The notes below the pieces were generated by a model that had not been told where the DNA came from, ran no database searches, and was given only the letters and a program-made list of their open reading frames with translations. A program made the position numbers and the translations under genes. Of a DNA stretch of 64,000 nucleotides, positions 17,881-25,861 are shown one piece after another (the stretch's first letter is position 1; every line of letters starts with the position of its first letter). The DNA is from Alphaproteobacteria bacterium HGW-Alphaproteobacteria-4 (GTDB lineage: Bacteria; Pseudomonadota; Alphaproteobacteria; Rhodobacterales; Rhodobacteraceae). The stretch lies in NCBI GenBank assembly GCA_002842855.1, contig PHEE01000025.1, positions 37,074 to 101,073 of the forward strand, written 5' to 3'.

Positions 17881-18998
17881 TACATTGCGAGCGCGGCTTG
17901 CGGCGTGATGCTAGGCAGCCCCAGCGCCTCGCCTACCGCAGCATAGGTCAGCTGCCCCGCGTGCACGTTCAGCCCTGCGAGCAGATGCGCATCGTCTGCG
18001 CAGGCCTTCTTCCAGCCCTTGTCCGCCAAGGCAAGCATGAAGGGTAGCGTTGCGTTGCCAAGCGCCAGCGTCGAAGTGCGCGCCACCGCGCCCGGCATGT
18101 TGGCCACGCAATAGTGCAGCACACCATCTACCTCATAGATCGGGTCCTGGTGGGTGGTGGCGTGACTGGTCTCGAAACACCCGCCCTGGTCGATCGCCAC
18201 ATCTACCAGCGCCGCGCCCGGCTTCATGGTTTTCAACTGCGCCCGGCTGATCAGTTTCGGCGCCGCAGCCCCCGGCACAAGCACCGCGCCAATCACCATG
18301 TCGGCGCCGGTAATCAGGTCGGCAATATTGCCCGCGCTGGCATAGGCGGTCTTGAAATCGTGCCCGAACACGTCATCGAGGTAGCGCAAGCGCGGCAGCG
18401 AACGGTCGAGCACAGTGACATCGGCGCCCATGCCAGCCGCCACCCGCGCTGCATGCGTGCCCACCACGCCGCCGCCGATCACCAGAACCTTGGCGGGTGC
18501 CACGCCGGGCACGCCACCCAGCAGCACGCCCCGCCCGCCATTGGCCTTTTGCAGCGTCCACGCCCCCACCTGCGGCGCCAACCGCCCGGCGACTTCGGAC
18601 ATTGGTGCCAGCAGCGGCAGCCCGCCGACGCGGTCGGTGACGGTTTCATAGGCAATGCAGGTGGCACCCGATCTGAGCAGGTCGGCGGTCTGCTCGGGGT
18701 CTGGCGCCAGATGCAGATAGGTGAACAGCACTTGCCCCTTGTGCAGCCGCGCGCGTTCGACCGGCTGTGGTTCCTTGACCTTCACGATCAGCTCGGCAGC
18801 AGCAAACACCGCCTCGGCGGTGCCAAGCATCGTGGCGCCCGCGGCCACATAGTCGGCATCGGTGAAGCCCGAACCCATGCCAGCGCCGGTCTCGATCAGC
18901 ACCTCGTGGCCGTGCAGCACCGCCTCGCGCGCGGCGTTGGGCGTGATGCCGACACGAAACTCTTGCGGTTTGATTTCCTTTGGGCAGCCGATTTTCAT
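17880..18998 (-). CDS. ald: Alanine dehydrogenase
   Basis: NAD-dependent oxidative deamination of L-alanine to pyruvate and ammonia. The 372-residue length fits the family; MKIGCPKEIKPQEFRVGITP, IVKVKEPQPVE with the substrate-binding Lys, LHLAPDPEQT with the conserved His, and the Rossmann motif VIGGGVVGTHAARVA near 170 are clear, as is the late MPGAVARTSTLALGNATLP. The ATG at 18998 is used; the frame can be extended a further 100 codons upstream but these overlap the regulatory gap. A divergent Lrp/AsnC gene 140 bp away is its likely regulator. Confidence 0.96.
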   Translation of the reverse strand: MKIGCPKEIKPQEFRVGITPNAAREAVLHGHEVLIETGAGMGSGFTDADYVAAGATMLGTAEAVFAAAELIVKVKEPQPVERARLHKGQVLFTYLHLAPDPEQTADLLRSGATCIAYETVTDRVGGLPLLAPMSEVAGRLAPQVGAWTLQKANGGRGVLLGGVPGVAPAKVLVIGGGVVGTHAARVAAGMGADVTVLDRSLPRLRYLDDVFGHDFKTAYASAGNIADLITGADMVIGAVLVPGAAAPKLISRAQLKTMKPGAALVDVAIDQGGCFETSHATTHQDPIYEVDGVLHYCVANMPGAVARTSTLALGNATLPFMLALADKGWKKACADDAHLLAGLNVHAGQLTYAAVGEALGLPSITPQAALAM

Positions 18999-19138
18999 CT
19001 GGGAATCCTCATGTGAGCCTTGAGCATAGTGTGGCGCAGCATCGGCGCAATTGCTTTGCAAAGATCGGTGGTGCAAGCGCAGCAATTGAATGGTATTGTC
19101 GATGAAATGCCACCTTCTTAGCAGAAACGTGCGTTGAA
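18999..19138. promoter_or_regulatory. Divergent ald / Lrp-type regulator promoter region
   Basis: A 140-bp intergenic region between the diverging starts of ald and the Lrp/AsnC gene. It is AT-richer than the genes and contains short palindromic pieces such as GCAATTGC (inside CGGCGCAATTGCTTTGC) and GCAGCAATTGAATGG. By analogy with ald-lrp pairs in other alphaproteobacteria it should hold both promoters and the Lrp operator, but exact sites are not determined. Confidence 0.55.
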
Positions 19139-19597
19139 ATGATAATTGACGCGACAGACCGCCGAATTCTTGCCGCCCTGCAAAAACAGGGCCGCATGAC
19201 CAATGCCGAGCTTTCAGAGCGGGTGAACCTATCGGCCTCGGCCTGCCACCGCCGCGTGCAGCGGCTTGAGGCCGAGGGCTATATCCGTGATTATGTCGCA
19301 TTGCTCGATGCGCGTCGGCTTGGACGCCCGACCACGGTTTTCGTGGAAATCACCCTTTCAGGGCAGGCCGACGAGGTGCTCGATGCGTTCGAGCGCGAGG
19401 TGCGCAAGATCCCCGATGTGCTCGAATGTCACCTGATGGCGGGCAGCGCCGACTATCTCTTGAAGGTCGTGGCCGAAGACACCGAAGATTTTGCCCGCAT
19501 CCACCGCGCCTACCTTGCTCGGCTGCCGGGCGTGGCGCAGATGCAAAGCTCATTCGCGCTGCGCACCGTTTTCAAGACAACCGCACTGCCGATCTGA
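19139..19597 (+). CDS. Lrp/AsnC family transcriptional regulator (likely ald regulator)
   Basis: 152-residue feast/famine regulator. N-terminal helix-turn-helix (DRRILAALQKQGRMTNAELSERVNLSASACHRRVQRLE) followed by the alpha-beta RAM domain (ECHLMAGSADYLLKVVAED) that binds amino acids and oligomerises. It diverges from ald, an arrangement known for AldR/Lrp proteins that activate ald in response to alanine. Start at 19139 is the first ATG before the HTH. Confidence 0.93.
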   Translation: MIIDATDRRILAALQKQGRMTNAELSERVNLSASACHRRVQRLEAEGYIRDYVALLDARRLGRPTTVFVEITLSGQADEVLDAFEREVRKIPDVLECHLMAGSADYLLKVVAEDTEDFARIHRAYLARLPGVAQMQSSFALRTVFKTTALPI

Positions 19598-19603
19598 GGC
19601 TCG

Positions 19604-19668
19604 CCTCCGGCGGGGATATTTGACCCAAGGCAGGCCAATTGCCTTGGGCCAAATATCCCCCGCGGAGC
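19604..19668. repeat. Intergenic inverted repeat with GGATATTTG tag
   Basis: Near-perfect long palindrome. The left arm runs from GGCGGGGATATTTG through CCCAAGGCA, and the right arm returns from TGCCTTGGG to CAAATATCCCCCGC. Arms are about 22 nt with an 8-nt centre. Related GGATATTTG/GGTATTTG tags recur at five other intergenic sites in the window. Confidence 0.8.
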
Positions 19669-19688
19669 GTGCCGCGCGGGCAATGAAA

Positions 19689-19710
19689 AACCCCCGCCGA
19701 AGCGGGGGCC
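19689..19710 (-). terminator. Terminator of rpsU
   Basis: 7-bp stem CCCCCGC (19691-19697) with GCGGGGG (19702-19708) and a CGAA loop. On the minus strand it is followed by TTTTTC, so it is a Rho-independent terminator for rpsU about 40 bp beyond its stop. Confidence 0.85.
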
Positions 19711-19747
19711 GATCATCGCGGGTTGCCCCGCCAGCTATTCCAGGCGC

Positions 19748-19954
19748 TTAGAGACCGCCTTCACGCTGGGCCTTTTTACGCGCCAGTTTGCGCGCACGCC
19801 GAATCGCTTCGGCTTGCTCGCGGGCACGCTTGACCGAGGGTTTCTCGAAATGTTGCTTGAGCTTCATTTCACGAAATACCCCCTCGCGCTGAAGTTTCTT
19901 CTTCAGAGCACGAAGCGCCTGTTCGACGTTGTTGTCGCGAACGCTGACCTGCGT
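19748..19954 (-). CDS. rpsU: 30S ribosomal protein S21, no canonical start codon
   Basis: The minus strand encodes a complete 68-residue S21: [17 protein letters not shown], then [34 protein letters not shown] and [17 protein letters not shown]. At the position where alphaproteobacterial S21 proteins begin with Met-Gln-Val the DNA reads ACG-CAG-GTC, and the only in-frame upstream codons before a TGA are AAG CAA CGT GCG, so no ATG, GTG or TTG is available. Either ACG is used (rare), or the true start was lost by mutation or by deletion of the rpsU/COQ9 intergenic region. No clear Shine-Dalgarno box is visible. Coding integrity of the rest is perfect. Confidence 0.88.
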   Translation of the reverse strand, partial: TQVSVRDNNVEQALRALKKKLQREGVFREMKLKQHFEKPSVKRAREQAEAIRRARKLARKKAQREGGL

Positions 19955-20076
19955 CGCACGTTGCTTTCAACGCTGCGGCCGCTGAGGTCGGGATTGATCC
20001 CGACCTCGCGCGGCTCATTTGCCCTCGAGGCGCGGTTGATCTTGCGGTCGCCTACCACCGCGCGGGCGATGCCACG

Positions 20077-20517
20077 ATGCTGGCGCGGTTGGCCGAGGCT
20101 GATCTGGCGGCGCTGCGCTATCGTGACCGGGTTGCTTTGGCGCTGCGGCTGCGGCTTGAAGTGGCCGAGCCGGAACTGGTGCGTCGCGGGGCCGCAGTTT
20201 TTGCGCTGCCGCAAAACTCCGCCACGGGGGCCGCGCTGATCTGGGGCACTGCCGATGCCATCTGGCGCGCGTTGGGCGATACCAGCGATGATTTCAACTG
20301 GTATTCCAAAAGGATATCGCTTTCTGCGGTGTATTCCGCCTGCGTGCTTTTCTGGATGGGTGACACCACGGAAGGCCAGCGCGATACCGCCGAGTTTATT
20401 GACCACCGGATCGAAGGCATTCTGCAATTCGAGAAGGTCAAAGGCCGGGTCGTCCAGTTGCCGGGGCTGAAAAGCCTGCTTTCCGGCATCCGCGCGCCGG
20501 GCCGGGTAGGGCCATGA
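20077..20517 (+). CDS. COQ9 family protein, N-terminus missing
   Basis: Ubiquinone-biosynthesis accessory protein that binds isoprenoid lipids and presents them to COQ7-type hydroxylase. The C-terminal COQ9 domain is clear: VALALRLRLE, GTADAIWRALGDTSDDFNWYSKR and SAVYSACVLFWMGD. The first canonical start is the ATG at 20077, but homologous-looking coding (GIDPDLARLICPRGAVDLAVAYHR) continues in frame upstream to a TGA at 19945, and no start codon exists there. The N-terminal TetR-like helices are therefore truncated, immediately beside the start-less rpsU. The stop overlaps the next gene's ATG. Confidence 0.78.
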   Translation: MLARLAEADLAALRYRDRVALALRLRLEVAEPELVRRGAAVFALPQNSATGAALIWGTADAIWRALGDTSDDFNWYSKRISLSAVYSACVLFWMGDTTEGQRDTAEFIDHRIEGILQFEKVKGRVVQLPGLKSLLSGIRAPGRVGP

Positions 20518-21485
20518 TGCGCGCGATCGAAATTACTGCGCCCGGTGGCCCCGAGGTACTGCGGCTTTGCCGGCGCCCGGTGCCGGTGCCGGGCTGCGGC
20601 GAGATTGTCATCAAACTGGCCTACGCCGGGGTCAATCGCCCTGACGCCCTGCAGCGCGCCGGGGCCTATGCGCCGCCACCCGGCGCGTCGCTGCTGCCGG
20701 GGCTGGAAGGCGCGGGGCATGTGGCCGAAGTCGGGCCGGGCGTTACCGGCTGGGGTGTGGGCGATGATGTCTGTGCGCTGCTGCCCGGCGGCGGCTATGC
20801 AGAATACGCCGTTTGCTCTGCCGCCCACGCGCTGCCGGTGCCAGCGGGCCTCTCGCTGCGCGATGCCGCCTGCCTGCCCGAAACCGCCTTCACCGTCTGG
20901 TCGAACGTGGTGATGCGTGGGGGGCTGCGTGCGGGCGAGCGGTTCTTGGTGCATGGCGGAAGTTCAGGCATCGGCACCATGGCCATTCAGGTTGCGCGGG
21001 CTCAAGGTGCGCGGGTCTTTGCCACCGCCGGAACGGCTGAAAAATGCGCGGTCTGCGAAGGGTTGGGCGCAACAGCCATCAACCACCGCGATGCCGATTT
21101 CGTGGCGGTGCTGCGCGGCGAAGGCGGCGTGAACCTTATTCTCGATATGGTTGGTGGCAGCTATATGGACCGCAACATCAAGGCTTTGGCCGATGAGGGG
21201 CGGCTGGTCAGCATCGCCTTTCTGCAGGGCCCGAAGGCCGAGATCAACTTTGCGCAGGTGATGATGCGTCGCCTGACGCTGACCGGTTCGACCCTGCGGC
21301 CCCAAAACGAGGCCGCCAAGGCCGAGATCGCGCGCGCGCTGCGCACCCAGCTTTGGCCGCAGATCGAGGCGGGCGTGGTGAAGGTGGTGCATGATTCGGA
21401 GTTTGCGCTGGCCGACGCCGCGCTTGCGCACGCCCGCATGGAAAGCGGCGCGCATATCGGCAAGATCGTGTTGAAGGTCGGCTGA
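20514..21485 (+). CDS. NAD(P)H-quinone oxidoreductase, PIG3 (TP53I3) type MDR family
   Basis: 323-residue zinc-independent medium-chain dehydrogenase. The N-terminal GroES-like domain has AYAGVNRPDALQRAG and PGLEGAGHVAEVG; the NADPH Rossmann fold shows VHGGSSGIGTMAIQVAR near 143. The lack of zinc-ligand cysteines and the NRPD motif point to the PIG3/quinone oxidoreductase group. It starts at the ATG overlapping the COQ9 stop (ATGA), and the link to COQ9 hints at quinone-related metabolism, but substrate is not shown. Confidence 0.87.
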   Translation: MMRAIEITAPGGPEVLRLCRRPVPVPGCGEIVIKLAYAGVNRPDALQRAGAYAPPPGASLLPGLEGAGHVAEVGPGVTGWGVGDDVCALLPGGGYAEYAVCSAAHALPVPAGLSLRDAACLPETAFTVWSNVVMRGGLRAGERFLVHGGSSGIGTMAIQVARAQGARVFATAGTAEKCAVCEGLGATAINHRDADFVAVLRGEGGVNLILDMVGGSYMDRNIKALADEGRLVSIAFLQGPKAEINFAQVMMRRLTLTGSTLRPQNEAAKAEIARALRTQLWPQIEAGVVKVVHDSEFALADAALAHARMESGAHIGKIVLKVG

Positions 21486-21487
21486 GC

Positions 21488-22123
21488 CTACCTGATCGCT
21501 TCCATCAGCGCGTTCGGCATTCGGCAATCGCGCTGGGTGTCGGCGCCGCAGGGGCGGGGCGTCAGGTCTTTGGACAGGCAAATTCGCGCCTCTTGTATCA
21601 TGCCGCGGTCGCAGGTGATGGTAATCATGTTGCGTTGCAGCCCGGGATTGGCTTCCAGAAAGGCATCCTCAACCACCGATGCGAGCAATCGCACATCGTG
21701 GCCGAGCTTTCGAAAAACCTCTGGGATAGTAATTTTTTCATAGGCTTGCCGCGCCGCAGCATAGAATTGCTGCGCAGAAAGTCCGGTGCAGCGACCGTGC
21801 TTTTGCCACTGATACCACGCCAGCCCGCTGCCCCCCATGATGTCGGCCATCGCTGCGGTTTCGCTGCGCGTCGGGTCGCGCTCAACGGTGCGGCACCAGC
21901 TTGGCCAGCCGCTTTCATATTGCGGCCAGAGCCCGTGCAGGGTGAAGCTGAAATCGTGCCGTGCGTCGCATTGGTCATCGTGCTGCGCGTCCCCGGTAAG
22001 CGCGCACCAGTTGGGCGACCAAGTCAGCGACAGCACATAATAGTCAAAGTCACCGGCCGTTTTGCCCTCGGCACTGGCAGGGGAAGCGGCCAACGCCGCC
22101 AGCAGGGCAATCGCATAACGCAT
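21488..22123 (-). CDS. Ribonuclease T2 family protein, exported
   Basis: 211-residue secreted endoribonuclease. A signal peptide (MRYAIALLAALAASPASA) precedes the mature part. The two catalytic sites are visible: CAS I in FTLHGLWPQY near 60 and CAS II in WQKHGRC near 107, each with the catalytic His, and multiple cysteines suited to periplasmic disulfides. It would degrade RNA in the periplasm for nutrient salvage. It diverges from trcR with 122 bp between. Confidence 0.92.
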   Translation of the reverse strand: MRYAIALLAALAASPASAEGKTAGDFDYYVLSLTWSPNWCALTGDAQHDDQCDARHDFSFTLHGLWPQYESGWPSWCRTVERDPTRSETAAMADIMGGSGLAWYQWQKHGRCTGLSAQQFYAAARQAYEKITIPEVFRKLGHDVRLLASVVEDAFLEANPGLQRNMITITCDRGMIQEARICLSKDLTPRPCGADTQRDCRMPNALMEAIR

Positions 22124-22245
22124 TTTCGCTTTTCTCGCGCCTCAATCGGGGGTATAGCGGCCTCAATTCCCCCCGAAGAATGGAATGGCGGCCAAGGCCG
22201 CAGCCGTTTTCCCGGCCCGGGAGAGATTTGTAAAGGAGAGATCCG

Positions 22246-23004
22246 ATGACCCGCCCGCTGATGAGCAAGGCCACCGCCGTGTGGCTCGTGGAAAACACCA
22301 CCCTGACTTTCAAGCAGATCGCAGATTTTTGCGGCATGCACGAATTGGAGGTGCAGGGCATCGCCGATGGCGACGTGGCGATGGGGGTCAAGGGTGCTGA
22401 CCCGGTGGCATCAAGCCAGCTTGACGCCACCGAAATCACCAAGGGCGAGGCCGACCCGGCCTATTCGCTGCGGCTCAAGTTCAACGCCGCTGCCGTGGGC
22501 GAGGAAAAGCGCCGTGGCCCGCGCTATACGCCACTCTCAAAGCGGCAAGACCGCCCTGCAGCGATCTATTGGCTGGTGAAGTTTCACCCAGAGTTGGCCG
22601 ATGCGCAGATTGCCCGGCTGGTTGGCACCACCAAGCCCACCATTGCTTCCATCCGTGACCGCTCGCACTGGAACATCGGCAACATCACCCCAATCGACCC
22701 GGTCGCGCTTGGCCTGTGCAAGCAGACCGAGCTGGATGCCGAGGTGCAGAAGGCCGCCAAGAAGAAAGCCGCCGAAGGCGGCCTGATGACCGATGATGAA
22801 CGCCGCAAGCTGGTTTCCACCGAAACCTCGCTGGCGATGGGCACCAGCGCGCGCATCGCAGGCATCGAGGCGGTTACCCGCGTGGTTGAAGATGAATACG
22901 CCGCCCCGCGCGATTTCTCGAACGCCGACAGCTTCTTCAACCTGCCCGATGCTGATGATGAAGAAGAAGAGGGCGGCGGCAAGAAGGGCGGCAAGCGCCG
23001 CTGA
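22246..23004 (+). CDS. trcR: Cell cycle transcriptional regulator TrcR (DUF1013)
   Basis: 252-residue alphaproteobacterial regulator, associated with RNA polymerase and CtrA-linked cell-cycle control in Caulobacter. Conserved blocks are PLMSKATAVWLVENTTLTFKQIADFCG at the N-terminus (HTH-like), RRGPRYTPLSKRQDRPAAIYWL near 88, and VGTTKPTIASIRDRSHWN near 128. The C-terminus (from about 190) is an acidic then Lys/Gly-rich tail (DDEEEEGGGKKGGKRR) that is longer than in many relatives. A hairpin terminator follows. Confidence 0.92.
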   Translation: MTRPLMSKATAVWLVENTTLTFKQIADFCGMHELEVQGIADGDVAMGVKGADPVASSQLDATEITKGEADPAYSLRLKFNAAAVGEEKRRGPRYTPLSKRQDRPAAIYWLVKFHPELADAQIARLVGTTKPTIASIRDRSHWNIGNITPIDPVALGLCKQTELDAEVQKAAKKKAAEGGLMTDDERRKLVSTETSLAMGTSARIAGIEAVTRVVEDEYAAPRDFSNADSFFNLPDADDEEEEGGGKKGGKRR

Positions 23005-23030
23005 TCCTGCGGTTCAAAGCAGCAAGGCAA

Positions 23031-23057
23031 CAAGGCCCGGATCGCTCCGGGCCTTTC
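23031..23057 (+). terminator. Terminator downstream of trcR
   Basis: 10-bp perfect stem AAGGCCCGGA (23032-23041) with TCCGGGCCTT (23046-23055), 4-nt loop, then TTC. It lies between the convergent trcR and DUF2267 genes and may serve both. Confidence 0.8.
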
Positions 23058-23058
23058 T

Positions 23059-23529
23059 TCACACGATCCGCCGTTCGAGTTCGGCGGGGTCTTTCACCTC
23101 GACATGCCAGAACGCCACCGCGCCTTCGGGCAGCCGCGCCAGCACCCGGTCAAGCGCCGCCTGATCGACGCTGCGCCGCAGCGCCCAGGCGACCGCCTCG
23201 ATCGCATGCGGCGGTGTAAGGTTGTGGTTGGGCCTTAGCGCCATCGCCTCGCGCGCCAGTTCCGCGCGTGCGGCAAAGGGTGGCGGCGGCACCCCGGGGT
23301 GCCAGTCGGCCACGAAGATCGCGCGCAGCACGGCGGGCAGTATCTGCGCGAAGGCAAGCCCCTCGTCATAGCTCAGGCGGCGGCGAAAGGCGCGCAACAC
23401 CCCTTCAACAGCGGTATAGGCCGCATTGTCCGAAGTCAGCCCCAGCTTCTCCTTCGCGTCCTCCAGAAAGGCCGCCCAGTCTTTGCTGGCGTGGCGATAG
23501 GCCCAAGGCATGGGCATGGCTGCCCCCAT
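23059..23529 (-). CDS. DUF2267 family protein
   Basis: 156-residue conserved protein. The DUF2267 pattern is visible: PWAYRHASKDWAAFLEDAKEKLGL, then AYTAVEGVLRAFRRRLSYDEGLAFAQILPAVLRAIFVADW, and PPPPF. Its function is unknown; family members are often stress-associated. The ATG at 23529 overlaps the gabD stop, so it is co-transcribed with the dehydrogenase. Later in-frame ATGs at 23517 and 23511 are possible. Confidence 0.8.
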   Translation of the reverse strand: MGAAMPMPWAYRHASKDWAAFLEDAKEKLGLTSDNAAYTAVEGVLRAFRRRLSYDEGLAFAQILPAVLRAIFVADWHPGVPPPPFAARAELAREAMALRPNHNLTPPHAIEAVAWALRRSVDQAALDRVLARLPEGAVAFWHVEVKDPAELERRIV

Positions 23530-25007
23530 CAGATGCTGAGGCAGATATACTTCATTTCAAGGTAGTCTTCCATGCCGTGCCGGCTGCCTTCGCGCCCCAG
23601 CCCCGATTGCTTGACGCCGCCAAACGGCGCCACCTCGGTGGAAATGATGCCGGTGTTGACCCCGACGATGCCGTATTCCAGCGCCTCCTGCACCCGCGTT
23701 ACCCGCCCGATGTCGCGCGCATAGAAATAGCTGGCGAGGCCAAAGATGGTGGCGTTGGCCTTGGCGATCACTTCCTCTTCGGTGTCGAACTTGAACAGGG
23801 GCGCCAGCGGGCCAAAAGTTTCCTCGTTGGTGACCATCATTTCGTCGGTAACCCCGGTGAGGATGGTCGGCTCAAAGAAATTGCCGCCCAGGGCGTGGCG
23901 GTTGCCCCCAAGCTCGATCTGCGCACCCTTGGCGCGGGCATCGGCGATGTGTTCCTCGACCTTTTCCACCGCCGCGATGTTGACCAACGGGCCGAAATCG
24001 ACGGTTTCGCTCAGCCCATCACCGACGCGGGTTTTCGCCACCGCCGCGCGCAGTTTTGCGGCGAAGGCATCATAGACCCCGGCTTGCACATAGATGCGGT
24101 TGGCGCAGACGCAGGTCTGGCCGTTGTTGCGGAACTTCGATGCCATCGCGCCCAGAACAGCTGCATCCAGATCGGCGTCGTCAAACACGATGAAGGGCGC
24201 GTTGCCGCCCAGCTCCATCGAGCATTTCATCACCTGGTCGGCAGCCTGGCGCAGTAATATCCGCCCGACTTCGGTCGATCCGGTGAAGGTCAGCTTGCGC
24301 ACCAGGGGGTTCTCGCAGAACTCCTTGCCGATGTCCGACGAGCGTTTCGAGGTGATGACCGAGAAGATACCTTTGGGCAGCCCCGCGCGCTCCCCCAGCA
24401 CCGCCAGCGCCAGCGCCGACAGCGGCGTTTCCGCCGCAGGGCGCGCCACAAAGCCACAGCCCACCGCCAGGGCGGGGCCGCATTTGCGGGTGATCATCGC
24501 GTTTGGAAAGTTCCACGGCGTGATCGAGCCGACCACCCCGATCGGCTGTTTGATCACGGTAATGCGCTTGTCGCGCAGGTGGCCCGGTATGGTTTCGCCG
24601 TAAACGCGCTTGGCCTCTTCACCGAACCATTCGATGAAGCTGGCACCATAGGCGATCTCGCCCTTGGCCTCGGCCAGCGGTTTGCCCATTTCGGCGGTCA
24701 GGATCAGGCCAAGGTCATGCTGGTTCGCTATCATCAGATCGAACCACTTGCGCATCACCTGCGCGCGTTCCTTGCCGGTGCGCGCCGCCCAATCCTTCAT
24801 CGCCGCGTTGGCGGCGGCAATGGCGCGGCCGGTCTCGGCGCGGCCAAGGTTCGGCACATGGCAGATCACATCGCCCCGCGCCGGGTTGGTGACGGCGAAT
24901 GTGCCGCCGTCGTCGGCCTCGATCCACTCGCCCGCAACATATGCGCGGGTGGCGAGCAGGCTCGGGTCTTGCAAGAGGCTCTTGAGGTCGGTGGCGGTGT
25001 CAAGCAT
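23529..25007 (-). CDS. gabD: NAD(P)-dependent succinate-semialdehyde dehydrogenase
   Basis: 492-residue aldehyde dehydrogenase oxidising succinate semialdehyde to succinate, usually in GABA degradation. Catalytic features: PWNFPNAMITRK, the Glu in MELGGNAPFIVFDDAD near 262 and the nucleophilic Cys in NNGQTCVCANR near 295. The GKER...MRKWFDLM and ITSKRSSDIGKEF stretches fit the GabD subgroup. A GGAGG box precedes the ATG at 25007. The divergent hydrolase gene starts only 20 bp away, leaving no room for separate promoters. No gabT is adjacent, so another semialdehyde cannot be ruled out. Confidence 0.9.
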   Translation of the reverse strand: MLDTATDLKSLLQDPSLLATRAYVAGEWIEADDGGTFAVTNPARGDVICHVPNLGRAETGRAIAAANAAMKDWAARTGKERAQVMRKWFDLMIANQHDLGLILTAEMGKPLAEAKGEIAYGASFIEWFGEEAKRVYGETIPGHLRDKRITVIKQPIGVVGSITPWNFPNAMITRKCGPALAVGCGFVARPAAETPLSALALAVLGERAGLPKGIFSVITSKRSSDIGKEFCENPLVRKLTFTGSTEVGRILLRQAADQVMKCSMELGGNAPFIVFDDADLDAAVLGAMASKFRNNGQTCVCANRIYVQAGVYDAFAAKLRAAVAKTRVGDGLSETVDFGPLVNIAAVEKVEEHIADARAKGAQIELGGNRHALGGNFFEPTILTGVTDEMMVTNEETFGPLAPLFKFDTEEEVIAKANATIFGLASYFYARDIGRVTRVQEALEYGIVGVNTGIISTEVAPFGGVKQSGLGREGSRHGMEDYLEMKYICLSI

Positions 25008-25027
25008 GGTTTCCTCCGGGGTAGGGT

Positions 25028-25810
25028 TTGCCCGAGCAAAAGCACGCAAAGGCCTATACCAATTCGGCGTTCATTCCGGGCGGCGAGGGCTTTGCTTCCC
25101 GCTGGGCCGCTACCGCGGCGGCGTTTCGTGCCGCGCGTCCGCCCGAACGGCTTGCCTATGGTCCGGGGCCGCGCAACTGGGCGCATCTGTTTCTCCCCCG
25201 GCGTGCGGCGCGGGGCCTCGTTGTATTCGTGCATGGCGGCTATTGGCTGCGCTTTGGACCGGACGATTTCTCGCACCTTGCCGCAGGCGCGCTTGCGGCG
25301 GGCTTTGCCTGTGCGCTGCCCGCCTACACGCTCGCCCCCGCCGCCCGCATCGCCGCAATCACCGCCGAGGTGGCGCAGGCGCTTGCCATGCTCGCCGCAA
25401 GGGTGGCGGGGCCGATCCACCTTGCCGGTCATTCCGCTGGCGGCCACCTTGCGGCGCGCATGGCTTGCGATGGGGTGCTGCCCGAGGCGGTCGCCGGACG
25501 CATTGCACGCGTGGTGCCGATCTCGCCGGTGGCCGACCTTGCGCCGTTGATGCTGACCGCGATGCAGACGGATCTGCGGCTCGATGCCGCCGAGGTCGCC
25601 GCCGAAAGCCCGGTCTACCTGCCCCGCCGCTCGGGGCCGCAGGTGCATGTCTGGGTCGGCGGCGCCGAACGCCCGGCGTTTCTGGCGCAGGCCGGGGCGC
25701 TTGCCACCGCCTGGGGCAGCGCGCTGACGGTGGAACCCGCGCGCCACCATTTCGATGTGATCGAGGGGTTGCAGCAGCCTTCACCGCTGCTCTCGGCGCT
25801 GATCGGTTGA
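25028..25810 (+). CDS. Alpha/beta hydrolase (arylformamidase/esterase-like)
   Basis: 260-residue serine hydrolase of the kynurenine formamidase/HSL-like group. The oxyanion-hole motif is VFVHGGYW near 68, the nucleophile elbow GHSAGGHLAA near 138, and the catalytic His near the end in ARHHFDVIEGL; an Asp lies in the region before it. The start is a TTG at 25028 with a weak GTAGGG box. Substrate is not indicated by neighbours; no tryptophan-catabolic genes are nearby. A GC hairpin follows the stop directly. Confidence 0.82.
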   Translation: MPEQKHAKAYTNSAFIPGGEGFASRWAATAAAFRAARPPERLAYGPGPRNWAHLFLPRRAARGLVVFVHGGYWLRFGPDDFSHLAAGALAAGFACALPAYTLAPAARIAAITAEVAQALAMLAARVAGPIHLAGHSAGGHLAARMACDGVLPEAVAGRIARVVPISPVADLAPLMLTAMQTDLRLDAAEVAAESPVYLPRRSGPQVHVWVGGAERPAFLAQAGALATAWGSALTVEPARHHFDVIEGLQQPSPLLSALIG

Positions 25811-25860
25811 GGTGCGGGGGGCCAGCCCCCCGCGCCCCCGGGGTATTTGGGCAATGAAGA
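25811..25860. repeat. Intergenic hairpin with GGTATTTGG tag
   Basis: Perfect 9-bp stem GCGGGGGGC (25814-25822) with GCCCCCCGC (25825-25833) followed by CCCCCGGGGTATTTGGGCAA. Same element type as at 19604, 26872, 36240, 39776 and 51364. It lies between convergent genes and probably acts as a terminator. Confidence 0.75.
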
Positions 25861-25861
25861 A

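Noticed and set aside
24664..25857. 397-residue plus-strand ORF across gabD and the hydrolase
   Set aside because: It is out of frame with both genes, and its residues are Ala/Arg/Gly-rich nonsense.
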